This document shows, in pieces, positions 16,931-25,105 of a DNA stretch of 40,957 nucleotides. Origin of the DNA: Rhodoferax sp. Lineage in GTDB: Bacteria > Pseudomonadota > Gammaproteobacteria > Burkholderiales > Burkholderiaceae_C. The translations under genes were made by a program, and so were the position numbers. The notes below the pieces were generated by a model. It saw only the letters and a list, made by a program, of their open reading frames with translations, was not told where the DNA came from and did not search any database. The DNA lies in assembly GCA_030685025.1 (NCBI GenBank), contig JAUXWC010000004.1, positions 1 to 40,957 on the forward strand, given 5' to 3'. Within the stretch, counting starts at the first letter, position 1. The number at the start of each line of letters is the position of its first letter.

Positions 16931-18946
16931 TCACCCCACCCGCGCAAAGTCCGGCGCACGCTTCTCGCCAAAGGCGGCGATGCCTTCGCGTGCGGCAGCC
17001 GTGCAGGCGCTGTCGCCGAAGGCCAGGTAGCCAATTTCCAGCGCCGCGCTCAGGGTGGGCGCTTGGGCCGCTTCCAGCACGGCGCGCTCGATCAGGCCCA
17101 GCGTGGTCGGGCTCAGGGCCAAACCATTTGCAGCCGTGGGCGACATCAAGTCGAAGGCGGGCAGCGCCACCGGTCCGTCTGGGATGCGGGTGCGACCCTT
17201 GGCCAGCGCCTGCACCCGCGCCACGGCGAGGCTGATCAGCTCCGCCGGGCTGCTGGCCAAGGCATCGACCATGCCCAGCGCCAGCGCCTGGCTGGCCTTG
17301 AGTTTGTCGCAGCGGCGCAGCATGCCGTGAAAGGTGCCGGCGGCTTGCGGCCAGCGCCGGTAGGGCACCACCATGGCGCCGATGCCTGGCAGGAGCCCTA
17401 AGCTGACCTCGGGCAACTGCATCCACGCCTGCTCCATGGCCACCAGCGCGTGGCAGCGCATCGCCAGCTCAAACCCTCCGCCTAGCGCCATGCCGTTCAG
17501 CGCCGCCACCACCGGCTTGTGCATGGCGTCCAGGTGCACCAGCAAACGCGAACAGTCGCGTGCGTATTGGGCTGCAGCCGTTTTATCGCCCAGCAGGTCC
17601 GCAAAACGGCCAATGTCGGCCCCGGCACAGAAGGCCTTGGTGCCGTAGCCGATGATGACGAAGCCGGTTACGGCCGGGTCGTTCTCGAAGCGGCGGATCA
17701 CCGCCAGAATCTCGTCGGTCATCTCGTCGTGCAGCGCGTTGAGTGCCTCCGGGCGGCGCAGCGTGATGACCTTGACGCCCTGCACATCGTCTACCAGCAC
17801 GTGGCGCTCGAAGTCCAGGTAGTCGGCCAGCGTCCGCTTCGGCATCGGCATGCCGGGCCGCTCCAGCGCCAGGCGCTTGAGGATGTGCTGCGCGTCCGCA
17901 TGGGGCATATCACGCAGCAGCGCCAGCGGCCCGGCCTTGAAGCCCAGCGCGGTGACACAGCCCAGGTCCAGATCGGCCGGTGTGCCGATGCCACGGTCCA
18001 GAATATCGACCGATTGCGACAGCAGGCTGCCCAGCAGTCGCTCGCGCACGGCGCGGGCGGTGTCGGTGCTGACGTCCACGCGCTGGCCCGGCGCGACCGT
18101 CAGCCAGTGGTCCACCGACTGGAAGATGGTGGCGGGGCGGTAGTGTTCGCCCTCCTCATCGGCTTGCAGCGTGTTGGTCTCGGTGATGATCGGGTTGCCG
18201 CGTGCCAGGTTCAGCACGAAGAAGGGCCCGGCGTGCACAAACTCGGCCGCTACCGTGTCGATCTGCGCGGCGGTAGCGCGGTCCAGCAGCAGTGCCGCTT
18301 CGTTACACCAGTTGTCGAAGATGCGGTCCAGCATGAAGCAGGGTACGTCGCGGGTCAGCAGCGGCACTTTGCCGGTGCTACAGAACACCCAGCGCAGCCA
18401 GGCCACCAGCTCGGGTGCCGCATGCGGCCAGTCAATCACCTCGACGGCAGGGTTGCGCCAGGCGGGCGCGAAGAAATGCGTCACGGTGGCGCGTTCGGGA
18501 TTCTTCAGTTCGGCAAAGATCCGCGCGGCGGGCAGCGAGCTGGTGTTGGAGGTGATGACCGCATCCATCGCCACACGTGCCTCCACCTGGGCAAAGATGC
18601 GCCGCTTGAGCGCCAGGTTTTCGGTGGCGGCTTCGATCACCCAGTCGCAGTCTTTGAGCGCGTCGTAGTCGGTGCTGCCCTGCACGCCCTGCTGCACCGC
18701 AGCCGCCTGGGCTTCGTTCATCTTGCCCTTGGCCAGGGCTTTCTTTGCGTAGTCGGCAAAACGCTTGAGCGCGGCATCAATCGCACCTTGGTTGATGTCA
18801 ATCAGCGTGAGCTGCAGCGCGGGCAGCGCACTTTTGAGGTAGTAGCCGATGTCCGGGCCGATCGAGCCCGCGCCGATGATGGCCACGTGCCGTGGCAGTG
18901 GGCGCGTCGGGGATTGCAGCAGCGGGTTGTTGGGGTGCTCAGGCAT
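16931..18946 (-). CDS. 3-hydroxyacyl-CoA dehydrogenase / enoyl-CoA hydratase fusion
   Basis: 671 residues from ATG 18946 (AGGGAAAG site ahead); the open frame continues upstream, but that part is antisense to the GntR gene. The N-terminal half is a 3-hydroxyacyl-CoA dehydrogenase: NAD fold VAIIGAGSIGPDIGYYLK, then SNTSSLPAARIFAEL and VTHFFAPAWRNPAVEVI. From about residue 410 an enoyl-CoA hydratase follows: VITLRRPEALNALHDEM, FCAGADIGRF, NGMALGGGFELAMRC and PEVSLGLLPGIGA, with both usual catalytic glutamates (GGGFELA and LPEVSLG). This domain order is the reverse of FadB/FadJ. In the indoleacetate scheme it would hydrate and oxidise 2-aminocinnamoyl-CoA to the 3-oxoacyl-CoA. It is divergent from the regulator. 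Confidence 0.9.
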   Translation of the reverse strand: MPEHPNNPLLQSPTRPLPRHVAIIGAGSIGPDIGYYLKSALPALQLTLIDINQGAIDAALKRFADYAKKALAKGKMNEAQAAAVQQGVQGSTDYDALKDCDWVIEAATENLALKRRIFAQVEARVAMDAVITSNTSSLPAARIFAELKNPERATVTHFFAPAWRNPAVEVIDWPHAAPELVAWLRWVFCSTGKVPLLTRDVPCFMLDRIFDNWCNEAALLLDRATAAQIDTVAAEFVHAGPFFVLNLARGNPIITETNTLQADEEGEHYRPATIFQSVDHWLTVAPGQRVDVSTDTARAVRERLLGSLLSQSVDILDRGIGTPADLDLGCVTALGFKAGPLALLRDMPHADAQHILKRLALERPGMPMPKRTLADYLDFERHVLVDDVQGVKVITLRRPEALNALHDEMTDEILAVIRRFENDPAVTGFVIIGYGTKAFCAGADIGRFADLLGDKTAAAQYARDCSRLLVHLDAMHKPVVAALNGMALGGGFELAMRCHALVAMEQAWMQLPEVSLGLLPGIGAMVVPYRRWPQAAGTFHGMLRRCDKLKASQALALGMVDALASSPAELISLAVARVQALAKGRTRIPDGPVALPAFDLMSPTAANGLALSPTTLGLIERAVLEAAQAPTLSAALEIGYLAFGDSACTAAAREGIAAFGEKRAPDFARVG

Positions 18947-18988
18947 GGGGCTTTCCCTAGGGTTGGGTGCGATTCTTGATCGCGGCGG

Positions 18989-19021
18989 TTGACACTGGCG
19001 GCTTGCGTGTATATCGTATAC
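18989..19021 (+). promoter_or_regulatory. Candidate gntR promoter with overlapping palindromic operator
   Basis: TTGACA at 18989-18994 is a perfect -35 element. With 17-bp spacing it is followed by TATCGT (19012-19017), a partial -10. The -10 lies inside GTATA-TCG-TATAC (19009-19021), a perfect inverted repeat with a 3-bp centre, resembling operators of FCD-type GntR regulators. The site sits between the divergent gntR and fusion genes, so one bound dimer could control both and be released by a pathway CoA ester or substrate. Regulatory role inferred from position. Confidence 0.6.
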
Positions 19022-19054
19022 CGAACACAAAGTGCAGTCTAGCGAAGCATCCCC

Positions 19055-19762
19055 ATGTCCACCAATCTGACCCCCATCAATCGACCGGTCGGCTTGGCCG
19101 ACCAGGTTTACAAGACCCTGCGCGAGTACCTCGGTAGCCACGTCATCCGGCCGGGCCAACCGCTGCAAGAGGCCACACTGGCGTTGCGCCTGGGCGTGTC
19201 GCGCACGCCGGTGCGCGAAGCGCTGGCGCGGCTGCTCAGCGAAGGCTTGATCGCGGTGGAGGGGCGCAGCTTCATGGTGCCGATCCTGTCGGACGCTGAT
19301 GTGGACGAGATCTACCAGTTGCGCGGCATTCTGGAGCCCGCTGCGCTGGCGCTGGTGGCCCAGGTCGGGGCCGAGTCGGTGGCCCTGCAAGAGTTGGCCG
19401 ATGCGCTGGCGCAGGCGCAGGCAGCGGACGCCGCCAACGACTCCGAGGCTTTTAGCGATGCCAATGCGCGTTTTCACCAGACCTGGCAGGCCCAGGTGCA
19501 CAACAGCCGGCTGAACCGCGCGATCGACCTCTACGCCGGCCATGTGCGCTACCTGCGGGTGCTCACGCTGGGTAGCGTGCCGGCCCGCAAGGCCGCACTG
19601 ACCGGTATGAGGAACATCCTGGCGGCGCTCAGGAAACGTGACCCAGCCGCAGCCCAGCGCGTGATGAGCGAGCACCTGGAGACGGCACGCAAGTTCCTGC
19701 GCCTGGCACTCGACGAGATTGAACGCGAGGCGCGTGAAGACGGAAACGTGCCGTCCGCGTAG
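19055..19762 (+). CDS. GntR-family transcriptional regulator, FadR/FCD subfamily
   Basis: 235 residues. An N-terminal winged helix (LADQVYKTLREYLGSHVIRPGQPLQEATLALRLGVSRTPVREALARLLSEGLI, cited as position 15-67, with the helix-turn-helix LGVSRTPVREAL) is followed by an all-helical FCD ligand-binding domain. There, DEIYQLRGILEPAALALVA and FHQTWQAQVHNSRL are typical; the D/H metal ligands fit D and H in FSDANARFHQ. It is the first gene of the rightward operon, 50 bp before the thiolase gene, and divergent from the fusion gene. It probably represses the catabolic cluster and itself through the palindrome at 19009-19021. The effector is unknown. Confidence 0.9.
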   Translation: MSTNLTPINRPVGLADQVYKTLREYLGSHVIRPGQPLQEATLALRLGVSRTPVREALARLLSEGLIAVEGRSFMVPILSDADVDEIYQLRGILEPAALALVAQVGAESVALQELADALAQAQAADAANDSEAFSDANARFHQTWQAQVHNSRLNRAIDLYAGHVRYLRVLTLGSVPARKAALTGMRNILAALRKRDPAAAQRVMSEHLETARKFLRLALDEIEREAREDGNVPSA

Positions 19763-19812
19763 CGCCCGCCGCCGACCTCAGCCACCGATTCTCCCAACCG
19801 GACCCCTGCACC

Positions 19813-21021
19813 ATGGCACTGCACGCGGAAATCCCTTACGGCGCCTACTGGAGCACACCCTTCGTGCGCTGGCAGGGCAGCTTCTCGCATCTGCACAGCA
19901 TCGAGTTCGCCGCGCACGTGGCCAAGCAGGAACTGGCGCGCCGTCACATTGCCGCCGAGCAGATCGACTACGGCGTGCTGGGCATGTCGGTACCGCAAAA
20001 ACACGCCTTCTACGGCCTGCCCTGGCTCACCGGTCTGGCCGGCCTGGCGCAGGTCGGTGGCCCCACTGTGATGCAGGCCTGCGCCACCGGCGTTCGGGTG
20101 CTGCTGGCCTGTGCCCAAGAGCTGCAAAGCGGCATGGCCAGCGTGGCGCTGGGCGTTGCCTGCGACCGCACCTCCAATGGCCCGCACCTCTATTACCCCA
20201 ACCCCAAGGGCGTGGGCGGCACCGGCGCGCACGAGGACTGGGTGCTGGGCAACTTCGACTGCGACCCGCTGGGCGGCCACGCCATGCTGGAGACCGCCGA
20301 GAACGTCGCGCGCGACCACGGCTTTAGCACCGCCGAACAGCATGAGCTGGTGCTGCGTCGCGAAGCGCAGTACCGCACCGCCTTGCAGGACGACTCGGCC
20401 TTTCTGCGCCGTTTCATGACCTTGCCCTTCGAGGTGCCCGCCGCCAACCTGCGCAAGACCGTGGCTACGCTGCCGGGGGACGAAGGCATTAGCCACTCCA
20501 CCCCCGATGGCCTGGCCAAGTTGCAGCCGGTGCGCCTAGGCGGCACCGTCACTTTTGGCGCGCAAACGCACCCGGCCGACGGCAACGCCGCCATTCTGGT
20601 GGCCGCGCCCCAACGCGCGGCGGCGCTGTCCAGCAACCCCAAGATCGCGGTGCGCCTGCTCGGCTTTGGCCAGGCGCGCGTGGGGCTGGCGCGCATGCCC
20701 GAGGCCACGGTGCCGGCGGCGCAGCGTGCGCTGGCGCAGGCCGACCTGGCCATCGGTCAGATTGATGCCATCAAAACCCACAACCCGTTTGCGTTGAACG
20801 ATTTGTACTTTGCACGCCAGATGGGCGTCAACACCGCCGACATGAACAACTACGGTTGCTCGCTGGTCTGGGGCCACCCCCAGGCGCCCATGGGAACCCG
20901 TTCCATCATCGAGCTGATCGAAGAGCTAGCCCTGCGCGGCGGCGGTCGCGGCCTGTTCACCGGCTGCGCCGCCGGCGACTCGGCCATGGCGGTGGTGCTG
21001 GACGTGGTGGACCGGCGCTGA
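19813..21021 (+). CDS. Thiolase-family enzyme (3-oxoacyl-CoA thiolase-like)
   Basis: 402 residues with the two-lobed thiolase fold. The nucleophilic Cys90 is in QACATGVRVL. The His of the third motif lies in KTHNPFALND, which replaces the usual NEAFA form. The later WGHPQAPMGTR stands for GHPxGxTG, and GCAAGDSAMAVVL holds the second Cys. The motif changes place it in the SCP2/acetyl-CoA acetyltransferase-like subgroup seen in aromatic side-chain degradation rather than fatty-acid FadA. In the indoleacetate scheme it would cleave 3-oxo-3-(2-aminophenyl)propionyl-CoA with CoA to 2-aminobenzoyl-CoA and acetyl-CoA. It follows gntR by 50 bp; a REP-like repeat follows it. Confidence 0.85.
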   Translation: MALHAEIPYGAYWSTPFVRWQGSFSHLHSIEFAAHVAKQELARRHIAAEQIDYGVLGMSVPQKHAFYGLPWLTGLAGLAQVGGPTVMQACATGVRVLLACAQELQSGMASVALGVACDRTSNGPHLYYPNPKGVGGTGAHEDWVLGNFDCDPLGGHAMLETAENVARDHGFSTAEQHELVLRREAQYRTALQDDSAFLRRFMTLPFEVPAANLRKTVATLPGDEGISHSTPDGLAKLQPVRLGGTVTFGAQTHPADGNAAILVAAPQRAAALSSNPKIAVRLLGFGQARVGLARMPEATVPAAQRALAQADLAIGQIDAIKTHNPFALNDLYFARQMGVNTADMNNYGCSLVWGHPQAPMGTRSIIELIEELALRGGGRGLFTGCAAGDSAMAVVLDVVDRR

Positions 21022-21053
21022 CCAAGGCACCGACCATGAAAACCACCGTTGCC

Positions 21054-21140
21054 CGTCATCGCGAGGCCGACCGGCCGTGGCGATCCATGCTGGCGCACCA
21101 AGATGGATTGCCGCGTCGGCTGCGCCTCCTCGCAATGACG
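21054..21140. repeat. REP-like palindromic element, copy 1
   Basis: Outer arms CGTCATCGCGAG and CTCGCAATGACG are inverted with one mismatch; inner arms contain GGCGATCCATG and its partner ATGGATTGCC. The 87-bp element lies between the thiolase and CoA ligase genes. It belongs to the same family as the elements near 22732, 24919, 28718 and 31939. Confidence 0.75.
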
Positions 21141-21160
21141 GGAGCGGGGGCCTCCTCGCC

Positions 21161-21191
21161 ATGACGAGATCACCATGACGAGGTCACTATG
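21161..21191 (+). repeat. Tandem 14-bp duplication at the ligase start
   Basis: ATGACGAGATCACC and ATGACGAGGTCACT are adjacent 14-bp copies, followed directly by the ligase ATG at 21189. Three ATG codons thus stand 14 bp apart in three different frames, each preceded by a GAG(A/G)TCA(C)-type element. Only the third opens the ligase. Confidence 0.6.
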
Positions 21192-22772
21192 AACCTCTCG
21201 CACTGGATCGAACGCCACGCGCAGTTCACGCCGACCAAGGTCGCGCTGCGCTGCGGCGAGCGCGCCTGGACCTACCGCGAGTTGCATCTCGGCATCGACC
21301 AGACCACCGCCATGCTGGCCGCACAGGGCGTCGTGCCGGGTGACCGGGTGGCGCACCTGGGCTACAACAGTGCCGAGCAGTTGCTTCTGCTGTTTGCCTG
21401 TGCGCGCCTGGGCGCGATGTTCGTGCCGCTGTCCTGGCGCTTGGCGCAGCCCGAGCACCGCGCCATGTTGACCGATTGCCAGCCGCGTGTGCTGGTGGTC
21501 GAGCCGCCGTTTGTCGAGGCCACCGCTGCGTTGGGTGAGGTGCTCAGCGGCATGCGTGGGATCGCGGTTGGCGCGGCACCGTTGGGCTGGCAGACCTGGG
21601 ACGGAGCGCAAGCCAGCGCAGTGTCCACCGCCCGAGCGACCCGTGCGCACGCCCCGGCCGCATCCGTGAGCACGCCGCAGTCGCCAGTTCTACTGTGCTA
21701 CACCTCCGGCTCGACCGGTCAACCCAAAGGCGTGGTGCTGACCCAGGAGGCGCTGTTCTTCAACGCGGTTAACAGCGCCCACATGCATGACATGACCAGC
21801 GCGGACGTGGTGCTGACCAGCCTGCCGCTGTTTCACGTGGGCGGGCTCAACATCCAGACCCTGCCGGCACTGCATGCCGGCGCCAACGTCATCGTGCACC
21901 CGCGCTTCGAGCCCGGCGCCGTGATCGACGCGCTGCAAACGCAGGGCGTCACGCTCACCGTGCTGGTGCCGGCCCAGCTCGACCTGCTGGCGGCCGATCC
22001 GCGCTGGGCCACGCTCAAGGCGCCAAGTCTGCGCGCCATCACCACCGGCTCCACCATCATTGGTGCGAGCGCCTACCGCCAGCACCAGCGCGCCGACGTG
22101 CCGCTGTTGCAGGTCTACGGCGCCACCGAGACCTGCCCGATTGCCGCCTACCAGCGGGCGGCGGATGCGCCGCTGCATCCGGGCTCGGTCGGCAAGGCGG
22201 CCCTGCATTGCGAGCTGCGCCTGGTGGACGACGTTGGGCAGGATGTCGCGCCGGGTGCCAGTGGCGAGATCTGGGTGCGCGGCCCCAATGTGATGAAGGG
22301 CTACTGGCGCAAACCCGCCGAGACGCAGGCGGCGTTGACGGACGGCTGGTACCGCAGTGGCGACGTGGGCCACCAAGACGCCGAGGGCTTCCTGTACGTC
22401 GACGGCCGCTGCAAGGACGTGATCATTTCTGGCGGCGAGAACATCTACCCCGCCGAGTTGGAAAACATCCTGAACGCCAGCGCCGAGTTCGCCGAGGTGG
22501 CGGTGGTCGGTCGCCCGCACGAGCGCTGGGGCGAGGCGGTGGTGGCGGTGGTGGTGCCCAAACCTGGGCAAGCCATGACCGCGGAGCGGGTCAACGCGCT
22601 GCTTGAAGGACGCGTGGCCCGCTACAAGCTGCCGCGCGAAGTGGTCGTGCTCGACAGCCTGCCGCGCACCGCGTTGGGAAAGCTGCAGCGCGAGAAGCTC
22701 AAAGCCGCATTGCGATGCAATTCGGACACCGCCATGGATTGCCGCGCTGCGCTCGCAATGACGAAACCATAA
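21189..22772 (+). CDS. AMP-forming acyl/aryl-CoA ligase
   Basis: 527 residues of the ANL superfamily. The P-loop motif is CYTSGSTGQPKGVVLT (about 171-186), the adenylate motif is VYGATET, the hinge/ATP region is YRSGDVGHQDAEGFLYVDGR and KDVIISGGENIYPAELE, and the catalytic lysine is in TALGKLQREKLK. This is the FadD/medium-chain type rather than the PaaK type. It would activate a carboxylate to its CoA ester with ATP, giving AMP and PPi; indoleacetate or 2-aminophenylsuccinate are candidate substrates in this context. The last 17 or so residues (after KLKAAL) come from an intergenic repeat read in frame and are probably dispensable. Start at 21189 follows a GAGG site. Confidence 0.87.
   Translation: MNLSHWIERHAQFTPTKVALRCGERAWTYRELHLGIDQTTAMLAAQGVVPGDRVAHLGYNSAEQLLLLFACARLGAMFVPLSWRLAQPEHRAMLTDCQPRVLVVEPPFVEATAALGEVLSGMRGIAVGAAPLGWQTWDGAQASAVSTARATRAHAPAASVSTPQSPVLLCYTSGSTGQPKGVVLTQEALFFNAVNSAHMHDMTSADVVLTSLPLFHVGGLNIQTLPALHAGANVIVHPRFEPGAVIDALQTQGVTLTVLVPAQLDLLAADPRWATLKAPSLRAITTGSTIIGASAYRQHQRADVPLLQVYGATETCPIAAYQRAADAPLHPGSVGKAALHCELRLVDDVGQDVAPGASGEIWVRGPNVMKGYWRKPAETQAALTDGWYRSGDVGHQDAEGFLYVDGRCKDVIISGGENIYPAELENILNASAEFAEVAVVGRPHERWGEAVVAVVVPKPGQAMTAERVNALLEGRVARYKLPREVVVLDSLPRTALGKLQREKLKAALRCNSDTAMDCRAALAMTKP
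22732..22763. repeat. REP-like half element inside the ligase 3' end, copy 2
   Basis: CCATGGATTGCCGCGCTGCG followed by CTCGCAATGACG is the right half of the palindromic repeat seen at 21054-21140 and 32037-32116. It lies inside the ligase frame and encodes the C-terminal residues MDCRAALAMT. A short GCATTGCGATGC palindrome precedes it. Confidence 0.7.
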
Positions 22773-22782
22773 GGAGTCAGCC

Positions 22783-24903
22783 ATGACACTCAAGATCGGC
22801 ATTGACGTAGGCGGCACCTTCACCGACTTCGTGCTCACCCGCGATGGCGCAGACCCGCTTATCTTCAAGTCGCTGTCCACGCCGGCCGACCCGTCGATTG
22901 CGGTGGTCAATGGCCTGCGCGACATGGCGGCGGCACAAGACCCGCCACAGACGCTGGAGCAGTTTGCCGCCAGCATCACCACCATCGTGCACGGCACCAC
23001 CGTCACCACCAACGCCACGCTGACCGGCACCGGCGCCAAGAGTGGCCTGCTGACCACCGAGGGCGTGCGCGACGCGCTGGAGATGCGCCGCGGCATCCGC
23101 GAGGAGCAGTACAACAACCGCTACACCAACGTGGCGCCGCTGGTGCCGCGCTATCTGCGCGTCGGGGTGGCCGGGCGGCTGGACCGTGCCGGCCAGGAGA
23201 CGCAGGCACTTGACCTGGACGAAGTGCGCCGCGCCGTGGCGCTGTTCAAGGCCGAGGGCGTGTTGGCGGTGTCGATCTGCTTCATGAATTCCTTTGCCAA
23301 CCCAGCACACGAGCAGGCCGCCGCCGCGCTGGTGCGCGCCGAACTGCCTGGCGCCTACCTGTCGGTCTCCACCGATCTGTTGCCCTCGATTCGTTTCTAC
23401 GAGCGTGTCAGCACCACCGCGCTCAACTCCTATGTTGGCCCCAAGCTGAACCACTACCTGGACCAGTTGGTGGGGCGCCTCAAGGAGATCGGCTTCAAGG
23501 GCCTGCTGCTGATCATGCAGTCCAACGGCGGCGTGATCTCGCCGCAACTGGCGCGCGAGAAGGCGGCACTCACCCTGCTGTCCGGCCCGGCCGGTGGCCC
23601 GGTGGCGGGCCTGTTCTATGTGCGCACGCACGGTCAGAACCAATGCATCACCACCGACATGGGTGGCACCAGTTTTGAGGCCTCGGTGGCGGTGGACGCC
23701 CCGCTGGTGAAGAACGACGGCGAGATTGCGCGCCACAAGATCGCGCTGCCGATGCTCGACATCCATACCATCGGCGCCGGTGGTGGCTCGATTGGTTGGT
23801 TGGACCAGGGCGGCATGCTGCGCATGGGGCCGCACAGCGCCGGAGCCGATCCGGGCCCGGCCTGTTACGGCAAGGGCGGTCGCCTGCCCGCCACCACCGA
23901 CGCCAATGTGGTGTTGGGTTACCTCGACCCCGGCTTTTTTGCCGGCGGCAAGATGCGGCTGGACGTGGCCGCGGCGCGTGCCGCGATCGAGGAACACATT
24001 GCCAAACCGATGGGCCTGTCGATTGAAGAAGCGGCCGCCGGCATGTACCGCGTGGCATGCAACAACATGGCCCAGGGCGTGCGCGAGGTCACCATCAAGC
24101 GTGGTTTCGATCCGCGCGAGTTCCCCTACATTCCGGCCGGCGGCGCCGGGCCGATCCACTCTTGCCTGATCTGCAACGAGTTGGAGATTCCGCTACAGGT
24201 CGTGCCGCGCGAATCGTCGGTGTTGTGCGCCTTTGGCATGCTGCTCAGTGAACTTAAGCACGACTTCGTGCGCACCTTCGTGTCGCGCCTGCAAGCCATC
24301 GACTGGAGCCGCCTGCAGGCCATGATTGACGACATGCGCAGCGACGGCGCGCGCCAGCTTGACAGCGAGCGCATCGAAGCCAGCCAACGCCGCCACGAAG
24401 TTCGGTTTGATTGCCGCTACATCAAGCAGTACCACGAGGTGTCGTTCGCCGTGCCGGCAGAGCTGTTGGCCGCGCGGGATGCAGGCGCCATCGCGCAGGC
24501 CTTCCACGCCGAACACAACCGCCTGTACGGCTACTCGCTGGCGCAGGAGAACACGCCCATCGAGATCATCAACGTGCGGGTGCAGGCGGTGGGCCTGACC
24601 ACCAAACCGACCTACCGCGAGCAGCCCTGGGCCGGCACCGACAGCGCCCACGCCATCAAGGGCGAGCGCGCGGTCTACATCCCCGAGACCAAGGCTTTCG
24701 CCAGCGTGCCGGTGTTCGATGGCCACCGTCTGGCGCACGGCAACCGGGTGCAGGGGCCGGCCATGATCGAGCAGGAGACCACGGCCATCTTTATCAGCAA
24801 CGCGTACGACTGCGTGGTCGACGCGCTGGGCTCGTTCGCCCTGTACGCCAAGGGACGCGAGGATCTGGTGGCGTCGTGTTTCAAAGAGGAGGCTGTGGCA
24901 TGA
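22783..24903 (+). CDS. Hydantoinase/oxoprolinase-type ATP-dependent hydrolase, HyuA-like subunit
   Basis: 706 residues of the HyuA/acetone carboxylase beta/acetophenone carboxylase family. The actin-like ATPase fold shows KIGIDVGGTFTDFVL at the start, HGTTVTTNATLTGTGAKSGLLTT (phosphate 2 loop), TLLSGPAGGPVAGLFY, TTDMGGTSFEASV and IHTIGAGGGSIGWLD. These enzymes use ATP to activate a lactam or ketone carbonyl. In the indoleacetate pathway an enzyme of this type opens the ring of 2-oxoindole-3-acetate to 2-aminophenylsuccinate. It has an AAGGAG site and starts 10 bp after the ligase stop. Its partner subunit is 200 bp downstream across a repeat block. A carboxylase role is the alternative; no gamma subunit or biotin carrier is present. 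Confidence 0.88.
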   Translation: MTLKIGIDVGGTFTDFVLTRDGADPLIFKSLSTPADPSIAVVNGLRDMAAAQDPPQTLEQFAASITTIVHGTTVTTNATLTGTGAKSGLLTTEGVRDALEMRRGIREEQYNNRYTNVAPLVPRYLRVGVAGRLDRAGQETQALDLDEVRRAVALFKAEGVLAVSICFMNSFANPAHEQAAAALVRAELPGAYLSVSTDLLPSIRFYERVSTTALNSYVGPKLNHYLDQLVGRLKEIGFKGLLLIMQSNGGVISPQLAREKAALTLLSGPAGGPVAGLFYVRTHGQNQCITTDMGGTSFEASVAVDAPLVKNDGEIARHKIALPMLDIHTIGAGGGSIGWLDQGGMLRMGPHSAGADPGPACYGKGGRLPATTDANVVLGYLDPGFFAGGKMRLDVAAARAAIEEHIAKPMGLSIEEAAAGMYRVACNNMAQGVREVTIKRGFDPREFPYIPAGGAGPIHSCLICNELEIPLQVVPRESSVLCAFGMLLSELKHDFVRTFVSRLQAIDWSRLQAMIDDMRSDGARQLDSERIEASQRRHEVRFDCRYIKQYHEVSFAVPAELLAARDAGAIAQAFHAEHNRLYGYSLAQENTPIEIINVRVQAVGLTTKPTYREQPWAGTDSAHAIKGERAVYIPETKAFASVPVFDGHRLAHGNRVQGPAMIEQETTAIFISNAYDCVVDALGSFALYAKGREDLVASCFKEEAVA

Positions 24904-24916
24904 GAACTTCCGCCCT

Positions 24917-25045
24917 TGTCATTGCGGGCTTGACCCGCAATCCATGCCGACCCAGCACGGTGCTTGGCGAGGCGCGGTGGATTGCGGCTCGAGGCCGCAA
25001 TGACAGCCACTTCCCTGTCATTGCGGGCTTGACCCGCAATCCAGT
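24917..25045. repeat. REP-like palindromic elements between HyuA and HyuB, copy 3
   Basis: TCATTGCGGGCTTGACCCGC (24919-24938, continuing AATCCA) pairs with TGGATTGCGGCTCGAGGCCG (from 24978, continuing CAATGACA to 25005). A third half element lies at 25018-25044. Each half is itself a small hairpin (ATTGCGGG/CCCGCAAT). A different palindrome, GGATCCCGGCC...GGCGGGACGACAG, follows up to about 25090. Confidence 0.75.
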
Positions 25046-25105
25046 GCGTCAGCATCGGGAGGATCCCGGCCTACGGCGGGACGACAGCCACCTACAGGTG
25101 CGCCC

